A stretch of DNA of 64,000 nt from Metellina segmentata. Its lineage: Eukaryota; Arthropoda; Arachnida; Araneae; Tetragnathidae. Each line of letters begins with the position of its first letter. Position 1 is the stretch's first letter. The stretch covers positions 98,335,441-98,399,440 of the forward strand of contig OX375874.1 of assembly GCA_947359465.1 (NCBI GenBank), written 5' to 3'. Below the pieces are notes generated by a model. That model ran no database searches and was not told the origin of the DNA. It was given only the letters and a program-made list of their open reading frames with translations. The translations under genes were made by a program, and so were the position numbers. Below are positions 21,419 to 33,940 of the stretch, in pieces.

Positions 21419-23066
21419 GTATGTCTCTTCCTGCTTACTATTAGAACAGAGTTACTTCCGTAGATTTATCTAGAACGTCAAATCCAGGCTTCATACATAG
21501 CTCGAAATCTTCACACTGTTACCGAATATTAGACTACACACGCCAAGTAGTTCACTAGGCAGTTGCCATACCCAACATCAACCCTAGGGTTGAGACAGCG
21601 TGATACGGAATTCGAAATCCATGAAATTTGTGTCCATTGATTCAGTGAGCATTTACAATGAGCCCTGCGTCATTTAGACGTTGTTACACAATCATTGTTT
21701 GGTTGGTGCCATTTGGCCATAGAATTTCAAGAAGTACAACTTCGTGCGAATCTTCCTTCCGCAAGCATCAACACTTGTTGACTCTTGAAACGCTTGGGTA
21801 ATGGTAGCAGCATATGGATAACGAGAAGATTAGAGTATGCCTCTTTCTACTTAGTATTAGAACAGAGTTACTTCCGTAGATTTATCTAGAACGTCAAATC
21901 CAGGCTTCATACATAGCTCGAAATCTTCACACTGTTACCGAATATTAGACTACACACGCCAAGTAGTTCACTAGGCAGTTACCATACCCAACATCAACCC
22001 TAGGGTTGAGACAGCGTGATACGGAATTCGAAATCCATGAAATTTGTGTCCATTGATTCAGTGAGCATTTACAATGAGCCCTGCGTCATTTAGACGTTGT
22101 TACACATTCATTGTTTGGTTGGTGCCATTTGGCCATAGAATTTCAAGAAGTACAACTTCGTGCGAATCTTCCTTCCGCAAGCATCAACACTTGTTGACTC
22201 TTGAAACGCTTGGGTAATGGTAGCAGCATATGGATAACGAGAAGATTAGAGTATGCCTCTTTCTACTTAGTATTAGAACAGAGTTACTTCCGTAGATTTA
22301 TCTAGAACGTCAAATCCAGGCTTCATACATAGCTCGAAATCTTCACACTGTTACCGAATATTAGACTACACACGCCAAGTAGTTCACTAGGCAGTTACCA
22401 TACCCAACATCAACCCTAGGGTTGAGACAGCGTGATACGGAATTCGAAATCCATGAAATTTGTGTCCATTGATTCAGTGAGCATTTACAATGAGCCCTGC
22501 GTCATTTAGACGTTGTTACACATTCATTGTTTGGTTGGTGCCATTTGGCCATAGAATTTCAAGAAGTACAACTTCGTGCGAATCTTCCTTCCGCAAGCAT
22601 CAACACTTGTTGACTCTTGAAACGCTTGGGTAATGGTAGCAGCATATGGATAACGAGAAGATTAGAGTATGCCTCTTTCTACTTAGTATTAGAACAGAGT
22701 TACTTCCGTAGATTTATCTTGAACGTCAAGTCCAGGCTTCATACATACCTCGAAATCTTCACACTGTTACCGAATATTTGACTATACACATCAACTAGTT
22801 CACTAGGCAGTTGCCATACCCAACAACAGCCCTAGGGTTGGAACAGCGTGAAACGGATTTCGAAATCCATGAAATTTTTGTCCATAGATCCAGTGACTAT
22901 TTACAATGAGCCCTACGTCATTTAGACGTTTTTACACATTCGTTCTTTGGTTGGTGCCATTTGGCCATAGAATTTCAAGTAGTACAACTTCGTGCGAATC
23001 TTTCTTCCGCAAGCATCAACACTTGTTGACTCTTGAAACGTTTGGATAACGAGAAGATTAGATCGT
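21419..23066. repeat. Tandem array, four units of 416 bp
   Basis: The anchor TTAGAACAGAGTTACTTCCG starts at 21441, 21857, 22273 and 22689, exactly 416 bp apart. Units 2 and 3 are almost identical, unit 1 differs at a few sites, and unit 4 is clearly diverged and has lost about 22 bp near its end (GCTTGGGTAATGGTAGCAGC). Each unit is about 43% GC, with an inner palindromic CAACCCTAGGGTTGAG. No frame of 60 or more codons crosses it. The low divergence of units 2-3 implies recent unequal exchange. Confidence 0.95.
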
Positions 23067-25543
23067 GTCACAAGTTTCGTAAATCATCGACCCCTTTCTG
23101 TCAGTTTGTTAGTCTACCCAGCTACTACTTGACTGTTGCGATAGTGTCCATGCTCTCACGTACAGCTCAGTAATTTCATCCTTCCCAGATTGGTTTGTAG
23201 ACTGTAATTTTGCAATCGTACACATAACCAAGTTTCTCAAATGACAATCTTGAAGAAACCTTTTTGGAAGTCCAGGAACTGGGCATTTTTGTTGACTCTC
23301 TTACCCATGGGAGGGGGGCGCTTTCAATTCACTGAGATCTGATATTTGATCATGGTATTATTGCCCCGTTCGTCCCAATCAAGTGACCGGAAATTACGCT
23401 TTCGCATTTCCAATCAAGTGTCTGGTGACGTTTTCAATATATTGCGTGCTCATATCCTATAAGTAGTGTTCGGATTTGATACTGATTTAAATATTTATTT
23501 CCTCACACAAACTGTTTAGCACATAATTAATATTTCCAAAATTGAGTTTTGGTTTTGAAATCGGCAATTTCGTTAAAAATCATAAATCTAGTAAGAGAAT
23601 GTGAATACAAGAGGAGAACTGTTTTTCTTCTTCCAAGCAAAATAATTATGTCCTCTTCTAATTATACCTCACGTAGTAGAAATTACTAGAGAGCTTATAA
23701 ACCTTCCCAGCCCAAGAAAAATAATGTATATTGCATAAGGAATACGAAAAGAATAGTCATAAATAACTTGAACAGTTTCTATTCATTCATTTGTAGCTAT
23801 TTCTTACAAAGAAGCATGACAAACAGAAAAATTGTTGCGTAATAAGGCAAAAAATAAAAATATCTAGAGCACTTTTTTTAGATAGAATTTTATAGAAAAA
23901 GTCTGATTTTCTTCTGCTACTCTCCTGTGATGTACCTTTTCCCCAGTCTCCTCACGTTCGTAAAATGCGAAACTACTTTTGTTCTTTTCTCTCCTTGCTT
24001 TGTTTTTCTAATTCGTTTCACTTTTCGTTTCTAATTGCCGGATTTTAAAAGAAAAGCCTTTGTACTCGAACGAAATGCTCCTAGTGCTACCGCATTCAAA
24101 AGCAAAATCAACCTCCGTAGACTGAAAATCCCTTTTTTACTGACGGAATGGTATTCCCCAGATGTGATTCAATTAAAATTCACGTCCAGATATTGTTAAT
24201 CTAAGAAAAAAAAATTGTTTTGCATTCGAAAGAAAAATTCATTCCGCTTAAACTTCAATTTTCTCAAGACTTCCTTTCTTTCAGATTGGCATGAGATATC
24301 ACCACGGAAAAAATAGTTTAATATGATACGCTTCGTCTCCTCTATTTTTTCCCTTTCCCGTCGTACATTTTCCCTTGCGTTTTCCCTAGCCTTCTTCATT
24401 ATACAGCATTTCATGAATAAAATGTGGCTTTATTAAGCCGGATCCTGGCTCTTAAAGATGTCGCAACACTGATAGCGCTTTAGTTTTTCCGAAAAGTTTT
24501 AATCCGTATTCATGCAAATGAGCCTTTATGTTCACGAGTGGAATTTATGAATGAGTTTTAAGAGGGAAAATATGAAAGAAAAAATATAAAAGTGTCCACG
24601 TCCTTTTTGTCGGTATTACGCCGTGCGTCGTGGCAACAGTGTCAGCTTGTATTTTTACGAGGGAAAAAGTTTGTTGTTTTATATCAGGAATTTATTTCCG
24701 TTTCTTGTTGGAGAGATGGTTTGAAAGGAATTGGACCAAAATAATTTTTTTTTGGATAGGATATTACTCTGAGCATTTCTCTAGGAATATATTAAAATGC
24801 AATTTTGGAAGCCTGTAACACAAAGAACTTTCTGCTTGTACTTATTTAATAAGAGAAAGAACGGAAATTAAATAGTTTACTTATCTCACTTAATTAGGGA
24901 AATCTCGTTTAAATTTGAACTAAATGTTTAAACTAACATTTGCAAATTCTCCTGTTTAATTACTTTAAGTACTCCAAAAGTTTTAAGTTTACAAAAGTGC
25001 ACTAATAATACCTGACGGCTTCACTTTAGTGCATTGTTAAAACTCATAGAAAACTCGAGACAAACTTTTGTCATCAATTTTGTTGTCAAACGGCTGTATT
25101 AATATGCATACAATGGGTTACCATATTCCAAAATTATCACCGATTGGCAATGGTACCATGTTCATGAGTCAAAACGAATCTTTAGACAAAGCAATTCAAG
25201 ACCGTTTTCCCCAGCAATTTCTTTGATTAGCTTTTTGAGCTTTGCTCACCTCATTTTCTTGTGTTTCTTAGTCTTCCAATTGATCGTCTCGTAACAGGTA
25301 CTGGCTTTTAGCATTGATTGGAGTTGTAAGTAATTGAAAAACCATCTGAGTGAAATAAACGAATTTATTTACAAGTTATGAGAGCGCCAGGTACAGTTAT
25401 TGCAGCGTATTGTTATTGTACAGTTATTGCAGCGCTTATGTATTGTTGTAAATCCAGTTTTACTACTATGGTTCTTCGGTAACGATGTAACGAGCTGAAA
25501 ATAGTTGAATTAGTCAATAAATTCCAGAGTAAAGAAGCCGTTC
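23067..25543. other. Unique sequence, possible regulatory DNA
   Basis: No repeat or gene recognised. A 27-bp direct repeat (GTACAGTTATTGCAGCG) occurs at 25392-25434. Around 24420-24620 the sequence is less AT-rich and holds a POU-type octamer ATGCAAAT, but conservation cannot be judged here. Confidence 0.35.
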
Positions 25544-25722
25544 ATAGTCTACGAAGTCGTAACTCAGCTTTAATAATAATTTCTTTTTCAAGAATCTTTT
25601 CTCAATTATTCTATTTATGTATTTAAAATGAGTTCATTAGCATAACCTGAAATAAGATATTTTAAAAAGTGAATAGATTGGGCACAAAATTGAAACAAGA
25701 ACTGCATAAAGAATATCAAAAT
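25544..25722. repeat. Long inverted repeat, left arm
   Basis: About 180 bp, inverse of 26629-26803 at roughly 80-85% by eye. Shared blocks include CATAGTCTACGAA, GTTCATTAGCATAACCTGAA and CAAGAACTGCATAAAGAATA. Possibly the terminal repeat of a ~1.26-kb foldback transposon. Confidence 0.75.
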
Positions 25723-26365
25723 GTTCCTAGTAACGCCATGACTAACGCATTTGAATCCGCCATGTTTTTGTTATTATTTCCATATTTTTATACTTGCCCT
25801 TTGTAGATTATTTATGCTTTTTATAGTTTCATAGTTTTATCTTGAAAATGTGAAACCCTTATTTCGTATAACTACTTCTTTTTTGGACCTCTAGGAAATT
25901 TATAAAAATTAATATTTTTAGTGTTTGGTTTTGTTTGGAAATTTGGAAAATGTTTCCATGACCAGCTTAAAATTTATTGTTATTGAATTTTATATCCTTG
26001 AGAAATTTTATCTATTTTTAAATGGAAATATATTAAGTGATTGTTTTATTGAAGTGATATTTATGCTTAAAATTACTGCTTAATTTCAATTCGGAATTAT
26101 GTAACAAAAAATACAGATATTAAAAATTAGGAATAGGAGATTTTTCAAATTTTTTTGGTACAATAGTGTTTTTAAACTTGCAGTCAGTAAACATTTAGTA
26201 GGAAAAATTTCACTCGTATTGCAGAAAACACGACTGCTACTGGCTACATTGAATTCCTTTAAACCGATGATTTTCAACACTTTTTATCCAATGTCATACA
26301 TAAAGTAAGAATTAAAAATTATTCCGGTACATATATTTAGTATACTATGCTTTTTGTTGATTTGT
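25723..26365. other. AT-rich interior between inverted arms
   Basis: A 64-codon minus-strand frame (26086-26280) has no recognisable motif. Confidence 0.4.
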
Positions 26366-26610
26366 TAGGTAGTTAATTAACATCACACTGGAGCAATACA
26401 ACGGACTATTGGTGATGTTCCGGGATCAATCCCGAAGGCTTCCGGTCCGGAATCAATCCGAGGATAACGCCTCTTAATTTTGAATCACGGCCATTCTTCC
26501 ACACTCAGCCGAAGTGAGGATATTTGAGACTAGAACAGATTTAACGTGCACCAGTCCCCATGTATTCGACGATCTTTGACTGGACTGAGTTTCGAACTCG
26601 TAACCCTCTG
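26366..26610 (-). mobile_element. SINE-B copy
   Basis: Tail TTAGGTAGTTAATTAACATCACACTGGAGC, body and head (inverse of CAGAGGGTTACGAGTTCGAAAC). It lies inside the inverted-repeat pair, next to a 20-bp tandem duplication (TGATATTCTTTATGCA) at 26610-26645. Confidence 0.82.
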
Positions 26611-26628
26611 ATATTCTTTATGCATTTT

Positions 26629-26803
26629 TGATATTCTTTATGCAGTTCTTGTTTCAGCTTTGAGCTGAATCTTTTCACTTTTTTAAATATCTATTTCAGG
26701 TTATGCTAATGAACTTACTTTAAATACATAAATACAATAATTAAGAAAAGATCTTGAAAAATAAATTATTTTGAAGTTGAGTTTCGTAGACTATGGAAAG
26801 CTT
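26629..26803. repeat. Long inverted repeat, right arm
   Basis: Partner of 25544-25722. Confidence 0.75.
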
Positions 26804-26814
26804 TTTTTTTGTCC

Positions 26815-29633
26815 GTTGTTCTTCTGTCGTGGCCCAAATTCCCGATTTGGAATAAAGGGGGTCTAATATTGATAGATTAAAGATACTAGGCATAACTCAC
26901 CATTTTTGAAAAAAAATATTTTTTCTTTTTAATTACAAATAATATTCAGACTATTTAATTGAGTATTACTTGAAATTATTTTTCAACCCATGTCCAAAAT
27001 TCAAAACAAAATCGACGGTATGAAATAAATATTACACAACGTAAACTGTTTCAGCTGTGTCACACAAGTACTAATGCCACATAGCGGTTGAAATCTTTGT
27101 TCTGTACTAATGGGTATAAGCTACGATTTAACGTTTTACGATGGAATCGGTGGTGGAATTCCTTTGCTAAATCTGAATTGCGCCGGTTTCTTTAGACCCT
27201 GCAAATCCAACTCTTCTTCACTTAGTCACTCTTGATAGTCGTTGCCAAGGTTTCTTGGCCTCTGTCTTATTTTCAGTCTGCCCTGTGCTTCCTCCGCTTC
27301 TATCTTTGGATTTGATATCTCGGAGCTTCAACAAGTATCAAGCTCATGAATAAAGATCTGTTTAGCTTCTTCACCCAGTTTTTTTTTTGTGATGTTTTTA
27401 TGGAATGAACGTTTTGGGGCTTACTGAACTACTTGATAAAAATCCGTGCAACGTGCTTTTAGAATTAGCTTAGGATTGTTTTGTTCATAGATAACGTATG
27501 TTTGGGAATTTTTCGAGTGATTCCCGGCAAAGATAATTTTAAAATAATAAATAAATGACACGTTAATTTTAAAATTCTATGAACTATGAAATTGTAAACA
27601 TTAAGGCGTTTGATGATACCTTTGATTAAATAAAAAATAAAATGATTGATTTATTTTTAATTTTTAAGAAATTTTATACATTAGTAGGTTGATGATAACA
27701 ACATGATTAGGTGATAAATGAAATAACTGAATTTTTGAATTTTATGTACTACTGTTGTACGTTAAGCCGGTTGATTGTCCCAAGGGGTCTGGTTGCTTTG
27801 AGAAAATATCAATTGCTTTCAAAACTAAGTCAAAGGTCTAAATATTGAGTCACCTAAAGGTAGCTATGTTCTCTTCATATGCAAGAGGTTAAATGCTTTT
27901 TCGATGACAGTTCAAAGTTTCTCAAGCTCTAAAGATTTTCATTTTAGAATTACTTCTTCAAATTCGCTTAAATTCATACCAAAACTTGTAACTTTTATAA
28001 TTAGAGTACACATTAAAGCAATACGAGAGCAAAAAAATAGTATAATTTGTTATTGTATACAGATTTGTTTGTTTCTATGCTGATTAGACCATTCCACATC
28101 TGAAACCAGTCAGAAAATGCTCCAAAAAGATTAAACTTAAGCTTTTGTAACAAAGATTAATTAACTACCAACGCTAAAATCTCGCATGACTCAAGAACTT
28201 TTTAATGTATTCTATATGCGGATAAGTCAGTTAAGAGAGCCAAATCAATATTCAATTCTGTTAATAGGTCTTGGAGAAATAATACCATTTTTAAATGCCT
28301 ATGTATATTGGCATCATTTTTCTAGCTCGATAATTTCTAAATATGTTATTGTCTCAGATAACGTACTTTAAAAATTTTAACTGTGAAAGGATTCTAAGAT
28401 GAAAGTAAATTGAGAGACATGTACACATACAAGTTTTATCAAAGGTTATTTAAATTTTTGATAGAAATTTCTTCAAAGTTAGTAGGACTTTAAAAGTTGC
28501 AATGATTCTTCGATTACAAAGGAGTATCTTCAAAAATATAGTACAGGAAATTTTGTTTTGTAGTTTGTTAACAAGCACTTACATATGAAGTTCGCAAATC
28601 AAGCGGAATTTGTATTTTATACCTTAAACTCTTTAACAATTATAAATTCTTAGACTATTCAAACTTGTGTATCCTAAAACCAGAAAAATTCTTAAAATAT
28701 TCTATATACATGTATTTAAAAGAAATAAAAATAATATCACTAAAATACATTTTTTTACATATAAAAGAATAATGTGCTAAATATTCGATATTGATTAAAA
28801 AAGTTCTTACTTTTGAGTATGTAGTATTTCCCTAGTAACGCATAATAGAATTTGATCATGAAAATTTCTGAAAAGTTTAGAATGAAATTAAATTAGATAC
28901 ATTTTAAAATAAATTATAATGTTTTATTATTTAATGATTGATGATCCCTTTTCGGAAAGTTCCATTTCAATCTTATAAAATCCAGCTAATTCATAAACTG
29001 CATCAAACCAAACGTAGTTCTCTATTAAGATATACACACCATCCAATAGTCCTCATTTCATTTGCTACTTGTATCCCGGTATGTAATCAAGCGATTTTCA
29101 GAAACTTTGGGGCTTGATTAGTTTTGTAATCTGTGATGAATCGTGTACTTCGAGCAGCGGATGTACAGCATGCACAACCACTCAGGTTAACTCATTTCAT
29201 TTTGTGGAGCCAGTTAAATTGTCAGATTGCGAATTCATTATGCTTAGTCCATGATGTCGGGGAATAATTCGCTCCAGTTCTAGATGCGTCGTCATCATTA
29301 TACTTATCATCTTCCGTGACCGTTTCCAGTGATTTAATCAAAAAATAGATTGCAGAACCCATTTTATAATTTATATACTAAGTATATAATGTTTACATGA
29401 GTAATTGTTATAAGTAAAATACTAAAAATATATTTCATCAAACGATATTTATTGAAAAGTAAAAATTCTAATTTTATATATTTTATCAAATGATATTTTT
29501 TCAAAAAGTAAAAATTTTAATTCATATTTTATCACACGACAATGATTCACTTAAAAGAATAAATTTGATATTTATTTTGCAAAGGATATTTATAAATGAT
29601 TTAATTTATATAATTATCGATACTGATTTGCTC
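26815..29633. other. AT-rich unique sequence
   Basis: No repeat, RNA gene or convincing coding sequence. The 61-codon frame at 28186-28371 has no family motif. 27100-27320 is less AT-rich but unrecognised. Confidence 0.4.
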
Positions 29634-29636
29634 TTA

Positions 29637-30286
29637 GAGCGTTTGTACACGCATCGATAACTATCGGATGTTGGAGACGTAATTATCGGAATCTCGATGT
29701 TCAGGCACGGTCTCTTGTACATTATGTCCGATTTTTATCGGGAGTCTGAGTTGTTTTCGTTTGAACGTGATCAAATTGTATTAAACTATTTTATTCGACG
29801 TTTCTGGAAGCTTAGTTAAAGTTATAGTTAAAGTGATATGCGTGTATCATTAAAAAAATAGTTATTTTGTATTGGATGTACTTGAGAAAACGTAGAAATT
29901 ATAAACGCTTTTGGATTCATCTACTAATAGCCGAACAAAATGTGGAAGCTGCGGTTTCTGCAATGTTTTACGAGCTCCGTAAGTAGTGTAAGTTTTAACA
30001 CTCATCGTTTTAACACTCACTTTCTATCGTATCAATAATATAAAACGTGGGAAGCCTATTACAGCGCCTATAATGCAGATGATTATGTAAACAACTGCAA
30101 ATCTGGAATGCAAAGCGCATGTGCACTGCGTACATATTGGTCCAGTTAAGCAGACAGTCCGACAATTCAAAATGTCGGATAGCATTTGGTGATAGTATCA
30201 GACGGTCGTGTAGAAGGTACCAATATAAAACAATATAATTTGAAAGTGTCCGACTCCGATAATTATCGGTGTGTGTACAAACGCTC
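29637..30286 (+). mobile_element. PIF/Harbinger-type element, internally deleted (650 bp)
   Basis: Inverted ends GAGCGTTTGTACACGCATCG / inverse of GAGCGTTTGTACACACACCG, continuing through CGATAA(C/T)TATCGGA. Flanked by TTA on both sides (29634-29636, 30287-30289), the 3-bp Harbinger target. The interior holds a short transposase-like exon (29876-29986), linking this MITE to an autonomous Harbinger. Confidence 0.85.
29876..29986 (+). pseudogene. Harbinger transposase N-terminal exon remnant
   Basis: A 36-codon frame starting at ATG reads LRKRRNYKRFWIHLLIAEQN then VEAAVSAMFYELR. This follows the N-terminal pattern of HARBI1-like nucleases (R-rich, RFW(I/V)HP.....R...G.F..L..ELR). A perfect 5' splice-donor motif GTAAGT starts at 29979, right after the ELR position, so the exon probably ended there; the downstream catalytic exon is gone. 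It lies inside Harbinger-type termini. Family assignment is from remembered motifs over a short span. Confidence 0.6.
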
Positions 30287-30289
30287 TTA

Positions 30290-30867
30290 GGCTAGAAAAA
30301 AGAAATCAAAATAATGAATCAATAGATTTTCTACAAAAATGTCAGCAAGAAATGATTTTTTGAGTATGTAAATATGATATTAATGCTTACATGAATAAAA
30401 ATTATTAATTTTCATCACTCTTTTCCTGTTTCATAGCCGAAGAAATATATTCATGTAAGTACTTACAGGACTGTATCATAGTGGAAACTATGACTGAATT
30501 CAAAGCGTTTTTAACAGTCGTACTACTTTTGCTCTACTTGAAAAGTGCAAAACCTAGAGTTATGCACTGGTAAAAAATAATTGTAGGATAAGTAAAATGT
30601 TTTAAATATTATTATCTATCAATTACAGTTAATTAAATGTAGATATCATTGTTATGGTTGAAACAAGCACAGATTGAACTATCTTTCGGATTAGCTTAAT
30701 CATTCATGGGGTGTCAATAAGATGTCTCGTCTTTTTAGATCCTATCAATTTTATTGATGCCGAGATATCACCTCAATACAAGTACGAATAAGCGAATTTA
30801 AGTCTATTTCTATAACTACACCGTTGTAATTATTAAATCGAGAACGTTTGATTTTAGTATTTATAAT
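30290..30867. other. AT-rich unique sequence
   Basis: No feature recognised. Confidence 0.45.
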
Positions 30868-30878
30868 CCTTTATGATG

Positions 30879-30968
30879 TTCGGATCTTTCCCTTAAGGGA
30901 CTCATCCCGGACCGTCGTCAATAGCCCGTTGTGTTGCTCTAGTACGACGTTAACTAAAATTACCATTA
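30879..30968 (+). mobile_element. SINE-A, 5'-truncated (90 bp)
   Basis: Only the last 90 bp (TTCGGATCTTTCCCTTAAGG to ACTAAAATTACCATTA). Flanked by the perfect 11-bp duplication CCTTTATGATG (30868-30878, 30969-30979). Confidence 0.92.
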
Positions 30969-30979
30969 CCTTTATGATG

Positions 30980-32139
30980 CATGTTATTCAATGGGAGGAC
31001 ATATGTAGTTGTGGTAATTCTCTACCCACCTGAGCATAGCAAGTTTAGTCGTACATACCTACTTCTGCATTTGCTTATGGAAGGCCGTTACTCAATTATA
31101 GTTGTATGGTAGTACATCCGTACTTCTATACTTACATATGTACTGTTATACTAATTTCAAAGCTAACCACATAGTGTAGAAGTACGTTGAAGCTAGTACG
31201 TAAAAGATCGTAGTGTCATTGTTTCAAGGAACAATTTTTGTACATTTTGATGGTAAATTTTGAGTTTTTTAGCAACAACATCCAACTATCACAGATTTAT
31301 TTTAAGCCTTTCTAGTCTGGTATTATACATGCATTAAGACTGAACATTCTGTAGTAGGATAATATATATTGGACTGAGGCCATTAATCTTATGCTTTTTA
31401 TTACCAACTAGGGAACACCAAGATTTCATTTCCTCTTTCCCATACAAAATGATGCACGACATTTGTGGGAAATGGAAAGAAAATCCAAAACTGATATGTA
31501 TAGATGAATGAACAGCAATAGGCATTGGATGATAGAAAGGCTACTGAGCAAAAAAAAAAATTCTTGATGTCCGGAGTTGGGCTTTCTAAGTATAAAAAAG
31601 GACTTTCAGAAAGGAAAAGTATCTTTTCATTCGAAGACTATTTGACTTGCATTTAAAAGAAACTATTTTTTCCTCGGGAATACCATCTTCAAATATCTTT
31701 CGGTTTCCAAAAGAGTTTTTTATGAACTTTACATACAAGGAAATGTGCCTACAATGCTCAGGAAACAAACTTATAAGATCCTTTCTAGTTTAAGAATTCA
31801 GTAATGTATGTCTACTTTGAATTTTTCTCAATCTGTATGCTTTAGAATTGATTTTGTGATTTAAATAACGAATTTTTGAACTGCTACACGTAAAATTCTA
31901 ACCGATACATACATACACGTATGGCCTTTCATTCAATGTTACACAAATTTATGTCAATGCAAATTTAACCCTCTATGTGTCACGAGATTTCCGAGTAGTG
32001 TTGAGCTGTCTTATTCCTATAACAGATGGAATGATTAAATAATCTCAACTATCTAATGAAAGAATCTTTAACGATTATATTGATAAAGAAGGTAGAAATT
32101 GGTTAGAAGCAATTGAGGGAAGACTTCGAGACGAATATA
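30980..32139. other. AT-rich unique sequence
   Basis: No gene or repeat recognised. Minus-strand frames at 31334-31525 and 31586-31768 carry no known motif. Confidence 0.4.
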
Positions 32140-32365
32140 AGGTATTGAACCCCTCATGGTATTAATCCTCCTGGTGGTTGTTGTCTTGGCAAGGTATTTC
32201 CAAATTAACATAACTGACCAGATCTTAATGGACGATATATCTTGTCATTAAAAAAATGACCAGATCATAATATCGTCACCATAACAAATTTGCAATATCT
32301 TGATGACGAGATATCTCGTCCTTACGAAATTAGTGTGATTTCAATCGACGTGATATCTCGTTAAA
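32140..32365. repeat. GACGAGATATCTCGTC repeat family copy
   Basis: Starts CCCCTCATGGTATTAATCCTCC and ends ATCTCGTTAAAACCACTTTAAGG, so the ends are partly inverted. Inside, CTGACCAGATC...GATGACGAGATATCTCGTCC recurs in several diverged sub-units. Confidence 0.7.
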
Positions 32366-32488
32366 ACCACTTTAAGGATTAGTAGCTAGAGCTAAATGCA
32401 TTTTGGCATGACCTGTTTCCGAAACCTTTGGTGAATGTTTAAAATATTCTAGTTCATAATCTATATACTGATGTAAGAAAAATTCGTA

Positions 32489-32546
32489 TTTTTAAAGTAT
32501 TATTTAATATAAATTATTTTTAAAGTATTATTTAATATAAATTATT
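32489..32546. repeat. 28-bp tandem duplication
   Basis: TTTTAAAGTATTATTTAATA plus TAAATTA occurs twice in a row. Confidence 0.9.
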
Positions 32547-32806
32547 TTCAAAGTTAGTATATTTAAAGTATTGGAGCATTTTAAGTACTCCGTAAAAGTT
32601 ATTATGTTATAAAAATGGAAAACAGCTGTGTCGTCACATAAACACATTATTGACCTAACGAAGAAATACGAAGATCCTATTGGAGACTATATTTTTATCC
32701 CCCACGTGGGCCATATCCTATATGTGGTTTCAAAAAGGAATTGCAAAGAATACACAAAGCACATTGAAACACTGTAGTAACTATTTTTGTATTATTGCTA
32801 GAAGTC

Positions 32807-32810
<4 letters not shown>

Positions 32811-32888
<78 letters not shown>
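32811..32888. repeat. (AT)n microsatellite, 78 bp
   Basis: Uninterrupted AT dinucleotides; length likely polymorphic. Confidence 0.97.
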
Positions 32889-32891
<3 letters not shown>

Positions 32892-32944
32892 CAATTTAAC
32901 ACCCTTTATACATTTCTGTTTACTGCAAATCTAAGGTATGTTGC

Positions 32945-33155
32945 TTGGGTTAGTGGAGCAAGGGTCGTATTTAGTCAAGCTGTGCCAAACTCAAAACAGA
33001 CAACATCAAGTAAAGGGAACACACATAAGTAAAGTTTTACTGAAACAGTAAGAGAAAAAGATATTCAGGGAAGAATTGAACCGAAGCCACGTACAACTCT
33101 AGGTTACTAGCACAGTGAGTAAACTTACTGAGCCACTCTTACATCACTAAGTTTC
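32945..33155 (-). mobile_element. SINE-D copy
   Basis: Minus strand: tRNA-like head (inverse of GTGGCTCAGTAAGTTTACTC; B box GGTTCAATTC), then CAGTAAAACTTTAC, and tail side AGTTTGGCACAGCTTGACTAAATACGACCC. Confidence 0.75.
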
Positions 33156-33369
33156 TTATGATAGTATTACGAGTCTCTGATGTCATACACTGTTAATTGT
33201 TAATGGCCCCTTCAAAAGAAAAGGTTTCTTTACTAACTAGTGTTCTGATTGTTAATTTAAATATAAAATTGCAATCAACAATTTTGATTTTCAACATAAC
33301 TTCAAAGTCAAAGTCCATGCATATGAACTCCTTTTATATGTTTAAAACCACAACAAACACATAACTAGG

Positions 33370-33423
33370 GTTAAACTGGTTTTGGTTTTACGGCACAGGA
33401 GTAATAGTTGGCCATGCTGTGCT

Positions 33424-33456
<33 letters not shown>

Positions 33457-33480
33457 ACAATATCAAGCAATAATAGACCT
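33370..33480 (-). repeat. SINE-D 3' part with an (AT)n tract
   Basis: GGTTTTGGTTTTACGGCACAGG ... TTGGCCATGCTGTGCTCC resembles the SINE-D 3' side at 35965 (TGGTCATGCTGTGACAAACTC). The AT microsatellite at 33426-33454 interrupts it. Confidence 0.5.
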
Positions 33481-33619
33481 AAGCAGACATGGAACATTTT
33501 TACTGACTCTGATGATATAACTAAACTCAGAGAGGTATTCAACCTAACTGGAATAATATAAACACAGCAAAGAAACAAAATTGAAAAAGAACTTGCAAAA
33601 CTCTGTTTAATAAATGATT

Positions 33620-33940
33620 GGTAGGTAGGTAGTTGAACTAGCGTCGCAGTAGATCAACACAACTGGCTACTGGCGACAGCCCGGGATCAATACCGAATTG
33701 ACCCGGCCTGGAATCAATCCAAGAACAACACCTCGTAATTTTGAATTTAGATGGCGAGGTCAATATCTGAGATGGCACTTCACTCTTCAAACTTCCGCAA
33801 CACAGCAAAGTGAGAAAATTAAGCCATAACGGGTATAACGTTTACCATTATCCCGACAGCTTTTGGTTGGATATAGTTTTGAACTCGCGGCCCTATGGTT
33901 GCTAATATGGTTGCTACTCCACCAACCGAGTTACCGTTTC
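33620..33940 (-). mobile_element. SINE-B copy
   Basis: Tail GGTAGGTAGGTAGTTGAAC, body, and head ending in the inverse of CTCGGTTGGTGGAGTAGC. Flanks AATAAATGATTG / AATAAATGAATGAT are probable target duplications. Confidence 0.85.

Noticed and set aside
21419..23066. Regular array suggesting CRISPR or a repeat-protein gene
   Set aside because: 416-bp units have no spacer structure and no continuous frame; this is a satellite in a eukaryotic genome.
32680..32934. 84-codon frame with a long YIYIYI run
   Set aside because: Translation of the (AT)n microsatellite.
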